Below, piece by piece: positions 35,837 to 44,716 of a stretch of DNA of 64,000 nucleotides (within the stretch, counting starts at the first letter, position 1; every line of letters starts with the position of its first letter). Source of the stretch: Cryobacterium sp. PH31-AA6. GTDB taxonomy: Bacteria; Actinomycetota; Actinomycetes; Actinomycetales; Microbacteriaceae. The notes beneath the pieces are model-generated. The model saw only the letters and a program-made list of their open reading frames with translations, made no database searches and was not told the origin of the DNA. Location of the stretch: positions 241,818 through 305,817 of the forward strand of contig NZ_JASISS010000001.1 in the NCBI RefSeq assembly GCF_030063195.1. Reading direction: 5' to 3'. The translations under genes and the position numbers were made by a program.

Positions 35837-36841
35837 ATGACGTCATCACTGCTGGCACCACTGCACACGCCAGCCCCTCAGGAACGGCCCGTGGCGGCAC
35901 CCCGGCACGGCGCCGAACCGCTCGTGCAGATCAGCAACTTCCGGATGGACTTCGGCCGCACCACGGTCATCCGTGATCTGTCCTTCGACATCAACCGGGG
36001 TGAGACCTTCGGTTTTCTCGGCTCGAACGGCTCGGGCAAGACCACCACGATCCGGGCGCTGCTGGGCATCTACCAGGCCACGGCCGGGGTGCTGCACATC
36101 AACGGGCGCCCCTTCACCCCGGAGGACGGCGCCACGCTCGGTTACCTCCCCGAGGAGCGCGGGCTCTACAAAAAAGAGACCGTGATCGACGTGATGACCT
36201 ACTTCGGCCGGCTCAAGGGACTGAGTAAGGCCGCCGCAGCCCACTGGTCGCGCGAGTACCTGGAACGGGTCGCGCTCGGCGACAAGGCCAAGGTGCGTCT
36301 GGACAAGCTCTCCGGCGGCCAGCAACAGAAGGTGCAGCTGGGCGTCACGATCATGAATGACCCCGAGCTGCTCATCCTCGACGAACCCACCAAGGGCTTC
36401 GACCCGGTCAACCGCAAACTGCTGATGGACATCATCGAAGATCAGAAGCGCGCCGGTGCCACCGTGCTCATGGTCACCCACCAGATGGAGGAGGTCGAGC
36501 GGCTCTGCGACCGGGTCGTGCTCCTGAAAAACGGCGTGGTGGAGGCCTACGGCACGGTCGAGGCCGTGCAGGACCAGTACGGCGGAACCGTCGTGCGGCT
36601 GCAGTGCTCCGGCGAGATCCCGGCATCCCGCCACTACACGGTCACCCGGCGGGGGAGCAGCTACGCCGAACTCACGGTGAGCGGCCCGGTCGACGAGGCC
36701 GTCATCCTGCGTGAGCTGATGGATGCCGGGGTCACCGTTCGCGGGTTCACCGCCGGGCGCCCATCGCTCGACGACATCTTCGTCGCGGTGTACGGAGACC
36801 AGAACGCCGGCGACACCGCCGACACAGCCGCGGGGGAGTAG
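35837..36841 (+). CDS. ABC exporter ATP-binding protein (NatA type)
   Basis: The 334-residue protein has Walker A GSNGSGKTT, signature LSGGQQQKVQLGVTI and Walker B LLILDEPTKGFDP, with a C-terminal domain (RGFTAGRPSLDDIFVAVYGD) typical of the DUF4162 tail of NatA-like and antibiotic-export ATPases. A disordered first 30 residues precede the ABC domain. It is followed four bases later by its permease. NatAB-type systems export Na+ or small drugs; the substrate is not predictable. Confidence 0.92.
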   Translation: MTSSLLAPLHTPAPQERPVAAPRHGAEPLVQISNFRMDFGRTTVIRDLSFDINRGETFGFLGSNGSGKTTTIRALLGIYQATAGVLHINGRPFTPEDGATLGYLPEERGLYKKETVIDVMTYFGRLKGLSKAAAAHWSREYLERVALGDKAKVRLDKLSGGQQQKVQLGVTIMNDPELLILDEPTKGFDPVNRKLLMDIIEDQKRAGATVLMVTHQMEEVERLCDRVVLLKNGVVEAYGTVEAVQDQYGGTVVRLQCSGEIPASRHYTVTRRGSSYAELTVSGPVDEAVILRELMDAGVTVRGFTAGRPSLDDIFVAVYGDQNAGDTADTAAGE

Positions 36842-36845
36842 AACA

Positions 36846-38069
36846 ATGGCTCGGCACAATCTGGGCACGGTCATCTCCTTCGAGGTCACCCGCACGTTCA
36901 AGAAGAAGCAGTTCTGGCTGACGACCCTGCTGGTTCCGGTGGTCCTGGGCATTGTGATCGCGCTCGTCGTCATCTCCAACAACTCAACCGCGAGCATGGT
37001 GGACTCCCAGAAGGATGCGGTCCTCACGTTCACCTACAGCGACGCATCCGGTCACATCGACCCGACCATCGCCTCCGCGTTCGGCGGCACCGTGGCGGGC
37101 GACGGGGCGCAGGCGATCGCCGACGTGAAGTCGGGCAAGTCAGCGGCCTACTTCGCCTACCCGGCCCAGCCGGCGACGGAGGCCACGATGGTCTACGGCG
37201 CCGACCTCGGCATCTTCGACAACGGCAAGTACTCCTCGATCGCCACGGGTCTGATGGTCGCCAGCGCGCAGGCCGAGATCAACGACCAGACCCTCACCGC
37301 CCTGGCAAAGGGCTCCTTCCCGGTGGATTCGATCACTTACAAGGACGGTGCGGAGTCCGGCGGCGTCCTCGGCGCCCTCGCGCCCCTCCTCTTCCTGCTG
37401 ATCTTCTATGTCGTGATCGTGATGCTGGGCAACCAGATGCTCACCAGCACCCTGGAGGAGAAGGAGAACCGGGTCACCGAGATGATCCTGACCACCCTGA
37501 ACCCGACGACACTGATCACGGGGAAGATCATCTCCCTGTTCATCATCGGGTTGGTGCAGATGATCGTCTTCATCCTGCCGGTGCTGATCGGGTACCTGTT
37601 CTTCCGCACCGCGCTGAGCCTCCCCGACGTGGACCTCTCCCAGCTCATCGTGAACCCCGGTCAGATGGTGGTCGGCGCGCTGCTGCTGATCGGCGGGTTC
37701 ACCCTGTTCATGGGGACACTCGTCGCGGCCGGGGCGATCATGCCCACCGCCAAGGAGGCCAGCCAGGTTTTCGGCATCATGATGGCCCTGGTGTTCGTGC
37801 CCCTGTATGCGGCGTCGCTGGTGGTCTCGGACCCCAGCGCGCCGATCGTGCAGATCTTCACGTACTTCCCCTATTCGGCACCGGTGACGGCGATGCTCCG
37901 CAACGGGCTGGGGTCCCTGAGCCCCGTCGAGGCAGGCATCGTCATCGCGGAACTCTTCATCCTCGGCGGGATCGTGCTCCGGCTCGCCGTGCAGTTGTTC
38001 CGGTACGGCTCGGTCGAGTACTCGAAGAAGGTCTCGCTGCGCACCGTGTTCGCCCGCTCGCGGGGATGA
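36846..38069 (+). CDS. ABC exporter permease (NatB/ABC-2 type)
   Basis: ATG 36846 (four bases after the ATPase stop, with GGGGGAG upstream) gives 407 residues. The layout is classic NatB: one N-terminal helix (FWLTTLLVPVVLGIVIALVV), a large external domain of about 150 residues, then a C-terminal set of five or six helices. The conserved EEKENRVTEMILTTLNPTTL with GKIISLFIIGLVQM is the ABC-2 family signature. The stop is followed within 14 bases by the 15-bp tandem repeat array. Confidence 0.92.
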   Translation: MARHNLGTVISFEVTRTFKKKQFWLTTLLVPVVLGIVIALVVISNNSTASMVDSQKDAVLTFTYSDASGHIDPTIASAFGGTVAGDGAQAIADVKSGKSAAYFAYPAQPATEATMVYGADLGIFDNGKYSSIATGLMVASAQAEINDQTLTALAKGSFPVDSITYKDGAESGGVLGALAPLLFLLIFYVVIVMLGNQMLTSTLEEKENRVTEMILTTLNPTTLITGKIISLFIIGLVQMIVFILPVLIGYLFFRTALSLPDVDLSQLIVNPGQMVVGALLLIGGFTLFMGTLVAAGAIMPTAKEASQVFGIMMALVFVPLYAASLVVSDPSAPIVQIFTYFPYSAPVTAMLRNGLGSLSPVEAGIVIAELFILGGIVLRLAVQLFRYGSVEYSKKVSLRTVFARSRG

Positions 38070-38082
38070 CCGTCCGCCGCGG

Positions 38083-38247
38083 GTCGAGCCTGCGGTGCTC
38101 GAGCGAGCGGTGGTCGAGCGTGCGGTGGTCGAGCCTGCGGTGCTCGAGCGAGCGGTGGTCGAGTCTGCGGTGCTCGAGTCTGCGGTGGTCGAGCGAGCGG
38201 TGGTCGAGCCTGTCGTGGTCGAGCCTGCGGTGGTCGAGCCTGTCGAG
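38083..38247. repeat. Tandem array of eleven 15-bp units
   Basis: Eleven units of 15 bases run without gaps from 38083. The commonest is gtcgagcctgcggtg; variants swap ctc for gtc, gcga for ctgc, or tcgtg for cggtg. The final unit completes ggtggtcgagcctgtcgag before accacg. That end matches the dispersed actinobacterial word ggtggtcgagcttgtcgag, which also occurs at 47329-47347. The array is non-coding: it starts after the permease stop and would encode Ser/Arg/Trp low-complexity sequence if read. Confidence 0.9.
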
Positions 38248-38327
38248 ACCACGCCCGTGATGTCGTCAGGCTCACTCACCGCCGACAGCTCTCGGCCCTG
38301 GCGCGATCGCGGGTATACGTTCGAGGC

Positions 38328-39737
38328 ATGGTGAAGTCGGTTCCGATTGACCGGGTGAGTGCGGACGACCTGATGTCGCTGGCCACCGAGCGCGGAACGA
38401 TGCCGACCCAGGTCGGGGCCGTGCTCTTCCTCGACACGACAGCCTGGCGCGATGAACAGCCCCGCGTTGATGCCGCGCGTGCGGTATCGGTGCTCATCGC
38501 GCGCCTCCCCGTGGTGCCGCGGCTGAGGCAACGGCTCGTGCCGGTGCCGTTCGGCTGCGGTCGGCCGATCTGGGTCGACGATCCCGCGTTCGACCCGACC
38601 CGGCATCTGCACGTCATTTCCTGCCCGGGACCAGGGGGAGAACAGGCAGTACTCGACCTGGCCGCGACGATGCTGGTAGCCCCGTTGCCGCGGGACCGCG
38701 CACTGTGGGTGGCCGCCCTCGTGACCGGGGTCGCGGAGCACGAGGCGGCGCTGATCCTCGTGTTCCACCACGTGCTCGCCGACGGCGTGGCCGGTCTGGC
38801 TGTGCTGGCCGGGCTCGTGGACGGCGTCGGTGCCGGCGCGGTAGCTGACCCGGACCCCGGCGCGGGTGCCGACTCCGCTCTCGAGACCAGCACGTCCGGG
38901 TTTCCGCGGCCGCAGGCATCCGTTCGCCGGCTGGCCTTCGACGCCTGGTCCCGGCGACTCGAGTCGGTGCGGAGGATGCCTGCGCTGCTGCGCCGAATTC
39001 GCGCCGCGGCCGTGGAGTTGCGTTCGGTGCGCGTGACCCGCCTGCCGCGCACCTCGCTGAACGTGCCGACGGGCCCGCGCCGGTGCTTCGCCACCGTCAC
39101 GGTGCCGGTGGACGCGATACGTGCCAGAGGACGAGCCCAGAACGCCACGATAAACGACGTGGTGCTCACCGCGATCGGCGGCGCGCTGCACCGCCTCCTC
39201 ACCCTGCGGGGCGAGCGTGAGGACCGCTTCATCGTCTCGGTGCCGTTTTCCGAGCGGCGCGGCGCCACGGACGGGGAACTCGGCAACCGCAGCGGGGTGA
39301 TCCCCATTCGGGTGCCCGGATCCGGCGACCCAGCGCGCCGCCTACGATTCGTGGCCGAGGGCACTCGGGCGGCAAAGCGGTCGGCGCCGGGCGCGACGAC
39401 GGCGCTGCTCGGACCGTTCTTCCGCCTCCTCGCGCGGGTGGGCCTGTTCCAATGGTTCGTCGACCGGCAGCGACTCATCCACACCTTCGTGAGCAACGTG
39501 CGCGGGCCGGAACACCGGCTCGCGGTCGACGGCTGTCCGGTCACCGCGCTCGTGCCGTTGAGCGCCGCGACCGGCAACGTTACGGTGTCATTCGCGGTGC
39601 TCTCCTACGCGGGGAGTCTCGTGGTCACACTCATCGCCGACCCGGATGCCTGCCCCGACCTGGCCACGCTGCAGGGGATGCTCGCCGAGGAGTTGGAGAG
39701 TGCCGGATGCGGCGGCACCCTCGACCGAACGGAATGA
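38328..39737 (+). CDS. WS/DGAT-like acyltransferase
   Basis: This 469-residue protein belongs to the wax ester synthase/diacylglycerol acyltransferase family, which makes storage lipids from acyl-CoA. The active-site motif HHVLADG (HHxxxDG) is near residue 146, and the family end pattern [20 protein letters not shown] and [11 protein letters not shown] are present, as is [16 protein letters not shown]. The start follows a short cgagg after a gtatac -10-like element, so a very short leader is likely. The gene stands alone between the repeat array and rraA. Substrate range is unknown; many actinobacteria have several such genes. Confidence 0.88.
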   Translation: MVKSVPIDRVSADDLMSLATERGTMPTQVGAVLFLDTTAWRDEQPRVDAARAVSVLIARLPVVPRLRQRLVPVPFGCGRPIWVDDPAFDPTRHLHVISCPGPGGEQAVLDLAATMLVAPLPRDRALWVAALVTGVAEHEAALILVFHHVLADGVAGLAVLAGLVDGVGAGAVADPDPGAGADSALETSTSGFPRPQASVRRLAFDAWSRRLESVRRMPALLRRIRAAAVELRSVRVTRLPRTSLNVPTGPRRCFATVTVPVDAIRARGRAQNATINDVVLTAIGGALHRLLTLRGEREDRFIVSVPFSERRGATDGELGNRSGVIPIRVPGSGDPARRLRFVAEGTRAAKRSAPGATTALLGPFFRLLARVGLFQWFVDRQRLIHTFVSNVRGPEHRLAVDGCPVTALVPLSAATGNVTVSFAVLSYAGSLVVTLIADPDACPDLATLQGMLAEELESAGCGGTLDRTE

Positions 39738-39852
39738 TCGAGGGGCGTCGCAGGACAATCCGATGCGCCCCCCGGAGTGTCCGCGGAATCCTGGTGACGT
39801 CGGGAGTCGTACGCTGGAGGCACCGCACGTCCGACGAAGCCGAGGGGTACCG

Positions 39853-40320
39853 ATGACCGAGCTCACTGCCGATCTGTACGATGAGCACGGGGAAGACCTC
39901 CAGTCCGTCTCCCTCCAGTTCCAGTCGATGGGCGGACGTGCGCGGTTCAGCGGCCCGATTCGCACCGTCTCCTGCTTCGAGGACAACGCCCTGGTCAAGT
40001 CCGTTCTCGCCACACCGGGGGACGGGGCCGTGCTCGTGGTCGACGGGGCCGGCTCACTGCGCACCGCGTTGATGGGCGACATGATCGCCGAAAGCGCGGT
40101 CGCCAACGGCTGGGCGGGCGTCATCGTCAACGGCGCCATCCGTGACCGGGTGGCGATCGGCGCCCTCGACCTCGGGGTCAAGGCGCTCGGCAGCAACCCG
40201 CGCAAGAGCGCCAAGCGGGGCTTCGGGACAGCGGATGCCGTGGTCGAGATCGATGGCGTCAGCTTCACTCCGGGCCGCACGGTCTACTGCGACGAGGACG
40301 GCATCCTCGTCGAGCGCTAA
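39853..40320 (+). CDS. rraA: RraA-like protein (regulator of RNase E activity / HMG-CHA aldolase-like)
   Basis: ATG 39853 gives 155 residues, the usual RraA length. The motifs match: [13 protein letters not shown] at the start, [37 protein letters not shown] and [13 protein letters not shown]. In E. coli RraA inhibits RNase E; in actinobacteria many such proteins are annotated this way but may have 4-hydroxy-4-methyl-2-oxoglutarate or oxaloacetate lyase activity, since the GDxxA...RD residues are kept. A palindromic element follows 27 bases after the stop. Confidence 0.9.
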   Translation: MTELTADLYDEHGEDLQSVSLQFQSMGGRARFSGPIRTVSCFEDNALVKSVLATPGDGAVLVVDGAGSLRTALMGDMIAESAVANGWAGVIVNGAIRDRVAIGALDLGVKALGSNPRKSAKRGFGTADAVVEIDGVSFTPGRTVYCDEDGILVER

Positions 40321-40346
40321 CCCGCCCGCCCAGCTTGGTGCGCGGG

Positions 40347-40407
40347 CGTGAGTCGCGCACAAACCACCTTCGCGCGCGGCGCGAGGGTGTAGTCCCCGCG
40401 ACTCAGC
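40347..40407. repeat. Palindromic element, copy B
   Basis: One of four related 61-63 nt elements. The outer arms are tgagtcgcg (40349-40357) and cgcgactca (40397-40405); an inner hairpin pairs caccttcgcgc with gcgcgagggtg (one G-T) around gcg. It lies between rraA and the nuclease-domain gene. The consensus of the four copies begins near ctgagtyncggagaa, has gcacc and aggtg inner arms, and ends near ttctccgcaactcag. Confidence 0.8.
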
Positions 40408-40507
40408 GGGGGACATCCGTGGCTCTGGCCCGACCGCCCACGGCGGAGTGGTGCCCGCCTGTGGAGAGTTGGCGCGGGCATCGCGTGAGTGCGGCATCCT
40501 CGAGCGC

Positions 40508-41437
40508 ATGGCAGCTCGCATCCCGCTCCCCGACGAGTTCGCCGGGCGCCCGTTCGCGGTCAGCGAGGCGCTGGCCGATGGCATCGGCCGCTCGCGCCTC
40601 GCCGGGCCCGACCTGCAGAGGCCGTTCTGGGGCATCCGCGTTTCCGGGGCGGCCGATGACGACGTCGAGGCGCTCTGCCGTGCACTCTCCCTGCGGATGC
40701 CGCCCGGCGCCTTCTTCACGCACGCCACCGCCGCGCAACTCATGCGACTTCCGCTGCCGCGGCGTCTCGAGCTGATGCCGCCGCTGCACGTCGGTGTCGC
40801 GGTACCGGCGCGCGCCATGGACGCCAGGGGCGTCGTCGGCCACCGACTTCGGGTCACGCCCGCCGAGCTGGCGGCGTGGGGCGGGCTCCGGCACACGGGG
40901 CCGGCGCGCACCTGGTTGGACCTCGCGTCGGCGCTCAGCCTCGTTGAGCTGGTGGCCGTCGGCGACCACATCGTGCACCGGGCGCATCCGCTCGCGACCG
41001 TGCAGCAGCTGACGGATGCCCTGGGCCGCTACCCGAGCCGCCGCGGTCTGGTGCGCGCCCGGGTGGCGCTCCCGCTGCTCCGGATCGGGGCGGAGTCCCC
41101 GCGTGAGTCGGCGCTGCGGGTGATCATCGTGCTGGCGGGCCTGCCGGAACCCGAGTGCAACGTGAACATTTTCGATTCCGACGGGCGTTTCCTGGCCCGC
41201 GGCGACCTGGTCTACCCCGAGTTCAGGCTCGTGCTCGAGTACCAGGGGGACCACCACCGCACCGATCGGGCTCAGTGGCGCCGGGACATCCGTCGCGTGC
41301 AGAGTGTGGAGGACAACGACTGGCAGATGTTGCAGTTCACCGACGACGACCTTCGCAACCCGGCCGAGCTCGTGGCGCGCATCGAGCGCCGCCTTCGCGC
41401 GCGCGGATGGGCGGGCACGCGCCACCCCCGCCGCTAA
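40508..41437 (+). CDS. Vsr/DUF559-like nuclease-domain protein (AbiEi/DUF559 type)
   Basis: ATG 40508 is chosen, giving 309 residues (MAARIPLPDEFAGRPFAVSE); an ATG 60 bases earlier has no better signal. The N-terminal half resembles the actinobacterial AbiEi-antitoxin-like region with an Arg-rich DNA-binding look (GIGRSRLAGPDLQRPFWGIR; GAFFTHATAAQLM). The C-terminal 110 residues match the very-short-patch-repair-like fold: RGDLVYPEFRLVLEYQGDHH followed by QWRRDIRRVQSVED, with the D...E.Q acidic-Gln set of DUF559 nucleases. The gene is bracketed by palindromic elements B (ends 101 bases upstream) and C (starts 22 bases downstream). Function is unknown. Confidence 0.7.
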   Translation: MAARIPLPDEFAGRPFAVSEALADGIGRSRLAGPDLQRPFWGIRVSGAADDDVEALCRALSLRMPPGAFFTHATAAQLMRLPLPRRLELMPPLHVGVAVPARAMDARGVVGHRLRVTPAELAAWGGLRHTGPARTWLDLASALSLVELVAVGDHIVHRAHPLATVQQLTDALGRYPSRRGLVRARVALPLLRIGAESPRESALRVIIVLAGLPEPECNVNIFDSDGRFLARGDLVYPEFRLVLEYQGDHHRTDRAQWRRDIRRVQSVEDNDWQMLQFTDDDLRNPAELVARIERRLRARGWAGTRHPRR

Positions 41438-41458
41438 GCCCCGCCCTGCGCTCCCGTG

Positions 41459-41520
41459 CCTGAGTTCCGGAGAACGCACGTTGGGGGGCGCCGCGAAGGT
41501 GCTTTGTGCGTAACTCAGCC
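41459..41520. repeat. Palindromic element, copy C
   Basis: The outer arms are ctgagtt (41460-41466) and aactcag (41512-41518), with inner gcacg and ggtgc words in the same positions as in copies B, D and E. It lies between the nuclease-domain gene and the convergent hydrolase gene. Confidence 0.8.
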
Positions 41521-41541
41521 GCGCTGCGGGGCGCGGCGGGG

Positions 41542-42315
41542 CTAGCTGAAGAACCCGATGAGTAGCGGCGCGAGCGCGGCCGGGTCGACGTTGTGGTCCT
41601 GCGCGTCGAGGGTGAGCCGCCGGGCGCCGGGGATCGCCGCCACTGCAACGGATGCCGCGGTGCCCGCCCACGCCGGACTCTCGGCACCGTCGATGAGCAG
41701 GGTCGGGACCGCGATCTTCCCGAGCTCGTCGGCGTCGACCATCCCGTCCCCGACCAGCGCGAGGTCGTAGCGGAGCGTATGCGCCACGGCGAGCATGCCC
41801 GGCCACCAGGGCTGCCGGGTCATGGCGGTCACGCCCTCGGGATCGGCGCCGATGCCCACCAGGAAGAGCGTGGCGGCCTTGTCGCGGTCGTCGGCATCCA
41901 GCGCGGCCAGCACGTCCTCGCGCCAGCCGAGGGATCCACGCCCGTTCTCCTCGGCGGTGAACGGCGGTTCGTAGGCGACGACCTTCGTGATCGGTAACCC
42001 GGTGGCGGCGGCCTCGAGCGTGAGCACGGCACCGGAGGAGTGCCCGTAAACCATCGCGGACCCGCCGGCCGCGGCGATGAGCGCCGCGAGATCCTCGATC
42101 TCGCGGGCGATGGCATAAGGCTGCGTGTCGGCGCTGTCGACTCGGCCGCGACGGTCATACACGTGCACGGTGAAGTGCGCGGCGAGCAGCGGAACGAGCG
42201 CGCCGGGCGACATCCGGGTGTTGAAGGCCCCGCCAACGATGATCAGGGCCGGCCCCGTTCCCGTCTTCTCAAACGAGATCGTGGTTCCATCGGCGGATTG
42301 CACGGTCTGGTACAT
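41542..42315 (-). CDS. Alpha/beta hydrolase
   Basis: ATG 42315 gives 257 residues. The fold is shown by GPALIIVGGAFNTR (oxyanion region), YDRRGRVDSADTQPY and the nucleophile elbow VYGHSSGAVL near residue 90; the acid is likely in VPTLLIDGAESP and the His in LDAQDHNVDP near the end. It resembles actinobacterial esterases of unknown substrate. The gene converges with the nuclease-domain gene and is flanked by palindromic elements C and D. Confidence 0.85.
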   Translation of the reverse strand: MYQTVQSADGTTISFEKTGTGPALIIVGGAFNTRMSPGALVPLLAAHFTVHVYDRRGRVDSADTQPYAIAREIEDLAALIAAAGGSAMVYGHSSGAVLTLEAAATGLPITKVVAYEPPFTAEENGRGSLGWREDVLAALDADDRDKAATLFLVGIGADPEGVTAMTRQPWWPGMLAVAHTLRYDLALVGDGMVDADELGKIAVPTLLIDGAESPAWAGTAASVAVAAIPGARRLTLDAQDHNVDPAALAPLLIGFFS

Positions 42316-42423
42316 CGGGGACCCCCTCGGCAGCGGTGCGTTGCATTGCTTCGATTGTGGGGCATCCGCCCGCCTGCCGCCAGCATCATCCGCCCACGCA
42401 AGCCCCGCGAGCGCCCAAACGCC

Positions 42424-42484
42424 GCTGAGTCTCGGAGATCGCACCCTCGTGGTCGCGGGGAACGTGTTTTCTCCGCAACGCAGC
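42424..42484. repeat. Palindromic element, copy D
   Basis: The outer arms are ctgagtctcggaga (42425-42438) and tctccgcaacgcag (42470-42483), agreeing at 11 of 14 positions when paired. It lies between two divergent hydrolase genes, so it cannot be the terminator of either. Confidence 0.8.
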
Positions 42485-42611
42485 CGCCTACTCGGTCGAG
42501 TGCGGCACGCGGACCTTGCTGCGCCTGGCGGTCTCCGAACCCTAGGGGGTATCCTCGGCAACACGCTCAGCCGGAGCCGGGCCGCGGCATCCGGAACACT
42601 CACACCAGTGA

Positions 42612-43478
42612 ATGGTCGTCCCGATGTCCCACAACGCCCGCGTTTACGGGACCATGACCGGCGGGATGCCCTTCCTCACTTTCGGGGACGGACCTCCGCT
42701 GGTCGTGCTCCCCGGGATCAGCTCGAACCATGTGGCACCCTTCGGCGCCCAGCGGCGGGCCCTGGTGCACCAGCTCGGGCCGTTCGCTCGGTTCCGCCGC
42801 GTCTGGTGGATCACCCGGCGGCCGGGTCTCGACCTCGATGCGACCATGGCGGGCCTGGCCGGCGACTATGCCCGGGCCCTGACCAGCCGGTTTGCCGGCC
42901 CCGTTGACGTGCTGGCCTTCTCGACGGGCGGCAGCGTGGCGCTGCAGCTTGCGGCCGACCACCCGGATGTCGTGCGTCGGCTTGTGATCGTGTCGGCCGC
43001 TTACCGGTTGGGGCCACGCGGCGCGCCGACTCAGCAGCGCGTGGCGGAAGAGTTGCGGGCGGATCGACCCCGGCGCGCGGCCGCCCGACTTTTCGGCCTG
43101 CTCGGTGCCACCCCGGCAACCCGGTGGGTCTTCGCCGCGCTCGGCTGGCTGGTCGGCCGCGCCGTCTTCCGCCGCACGACGGCCGACCTCCTCGCCACGA
43201 TCCACGCCGAGGACGGCCTCGATCTGCGCGGACGCCTGCAGGAGATCACCGCGCCGGCGCTCGTGATCGGCGGCGACCGGGACGCCTTCTACACTCCGGA
43301 ACTCTTCACCGAAACTGCGGCGCGGATCCCGCACGGCAGACTCATTCTCTATCCGGGCAGGGGACATGCCGGCACCCAGGCGGCGCCCGGTTTCGTGCAG
43401 GAGGTGCTCGGTTTCCTCGACGGTCGGCCCAGCGCGGGCGCGCCGCCGACCGTGCGCCGCAACCGCCGCCGGGCGTGA
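42612..43478 (+). CDS. Alpha/beta hydrolase
   Basis: This 288-residue hydrolase has an oxyanion region PPLVVLPGISSNHV, a nucleophile-type elbow VLAFSTGGSVALQL near residue 100, an acid in VIGGDRDAFYTP near residue 220 and His in PGRGHAGTQ near residue 253. A cap region lies between residues 125 and 195. The start could also be the ATG 12 bases later; neither has a strong ribosome site. It is divergent from the other hydrolase across about 300 bases (42316-42611), which hold element D and no other gene. The substrate is unknown. Confidence 0.85.
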   Translation: MVVPMSHNARVYGTMTGGMPFLTFGDGPPLVVLPGISSNHVAPFGAQRRALVHQLGPFARFRRVWWITRRPGLDLDATMAGLAGDYARALTSRFAGPVDVLAFSTGGSVALQLAADHPDVVRRLVIVSAAYRLGPRGAPTQQRVAEELRADRPRRAAARLFGLLGATPATRWVFAALGWLVGRAVFRRTTADLLATIHAEDGLDLRGRLQEITAPALVIGGDRDAFYTPELFTETAARIPHGRLILYPGRGHAGTQAAPGFVQEVLGFLDGRPSAGAPPTVRRNRRRA

Positions 43479-43551
43479 TCGACACCGCTGGCCGACGGGC
43501 ATCCGGTTTCGGCCGCCGGGCTTGACCGGTCCGCCTCGGTTGCTTGCCGGG

Positions 43552-44160
43552 TCAGACCACCGGGTCCATCGAGTTGAGGTGGCAGGCGTCGTTCCACCTC
43601 TGCAGCACCCGGGTCTCCCGCTCCCAGCCGAGGGTGGAGACGGTCGCCGTGCCGAGGCTCAGGCGCCGACCCGCGGATGCCGGCAGGCCCATCCAGCGGG
43701 CCGTCATGATCCGCAGGAAATGCCCGTGTGCGAAGACGACGACCGGTCCGGGCGCGGCCAGGCAGCGGTCGATGGCGAGGTCGGCCCGAACCCCGACCTC
43801 GTCGACGGTCTCCCCGCCGTCGATGGGGGAGGTCCAGACCGACCAGCCGGGGTCCGACGCGCGGATTTCGGCCGTCGTGCGCCCCTCGAACACGCCATAG
43901 TCCCACTCGAGAATGTTCTCGTCCGGCATTCCTTGACCGGCGCATCCGGCCCGTTCCATGGTCTCCCAGGCGCGCGTCAACGGACTCGCCAGCACCAGGG
44001 AGAAATCATAGCCCTGCAGCATCTCGCCGAGGGCATCCGCCTGCTGCCGGCCGAGGTCGGTCAGCGGGATGTCGGTGCGCCCGGTGTGCTTGCCGGAAAT
44101 GCTCCACTGGGTCTGCCCGTGTCGCACCATTACGATCTCGCTCAATGCCATCTGGTCCAC
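43552..44160 (-). CDS. Histidine phosphatase family protein
   Basis: The 202-residue protein carries the phosphohistidine motif MVRHGQTQW near residue 12, a downstream Arg in ASPLTRAWETM, the acid ENILEWDYGVFEG near residue 85 and the second His in VVFAHGHFLRI near residue 143. This is the phosphoglycerate-mutase/SixA superfamily; actinobacterial members act on small phosphates such as mannosylglycerate precursors or sugar phosphates, and the substrate here is unknown. It is divergent from the Cys-rich gene at 44312. Confidence 0.9.
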   Translation of the reverse strand: MDQMALSEIVMVRHGQTQWSISGKHTGRTDIPLTDLGRQQADALGEMLQGYDFSLVLASPLTRAWETMERAGCAGQGMPDENILEWDYGVFEGRTTAEIRASDPGWSVWTSPIDGGETVDEVGVRADLAIDRCLAAPGPVVVFAHGHFLRIMTARWMGLPASAGRRLSLGTATVSTLGWERETRVLQRWNDACHLNSMDPVV

Positions 44161-44311
44161 CCTCGCGTTCCCCGGCGTTGCTCGCCCGTGCAGTCGAGTC
44201 TATGCAGGGCGAGTTTTTCGTTCCGACGCATTGTCGGTGGCTGCTGTTATCGTCCCGATCAGCTACTCATCGATACTCACTGACGCTCGTGCCGAGAACA
44301 AGGAGAAGACA

Positions 44312-44716
44312 ATGAAGGTACTTGTGGCCACCCGGGCGACTCAGGGCGCGCGGGCACGGGACTTCACCGACTGCATCAACGGCGAACTGGTCTGGGTGAT
44401 CGATCCCTGCCCGACGAGCCTGCGAAACCCGAATGGCCGGTGCGGCTGCGGCCGATCGTTCACAGGGATGAGCTCCGACGGGTCGACCACCACGGCCGCG
44501 GTGCGCGAGATCGCCGACTTCAGCCGGGCCGACTACGAGAGTGCTTTGTCGGCCTGCTTCGACGCCAAGGGCTGGTGCCCCTGCTGCTCCAGCCGCACCG
44601 TGGCCGAATATGTCGACGACCTGATCGCGATCGCGGCGCCCTGGCCGGTCGGCGCCGTCATCGGCCGTCGACTGGATGAGTTCAGCCTCCGCGCCCAGTT
44701 GGGGCCGGCGACGTGA
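44312..44716 (+). CDS. Cys-rich DUF7715-like conserved protein
   Basis: ATG 44312, with AAGGAG upstream, gives 134 residues starting MKVLVATRATQGARARDFTD. Cysteines are grouped as CINGELVWVIDPCPTS, GRCGCGR and WCPCCSSRTVAEY, which suggests one or two zinc sites. I recognise it as a small actinobacterial conserved protein of unknown role (DUF7715-like). The downstream 437 bases hold low-complexity repeats rather than a clear gene. Confidence 0.65.
   Translation: MKVLVATRATQGARARDFTDCINGELVWVIDPCPTSLRNPNGRCGCGRSFTGMSSDGSTTTAAVREIADFSRADYESALSACFDAKGWCPCCSSRTVAEYVDDLIAIAAPWPVGAVIGRRLDEFSLRAQLGPAT

Noticed and set aside
38083..38247. Possible CRISPR array
   Set aside because: Units are 15 bases and contiguous with no spacers, and no cas genes are present.
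38066..38260. Plus-strand frame encoding Ser/Trp/Arg repeats
   Set aside because: It is the 15-bp tandem array read as codons and has no ribosome site.
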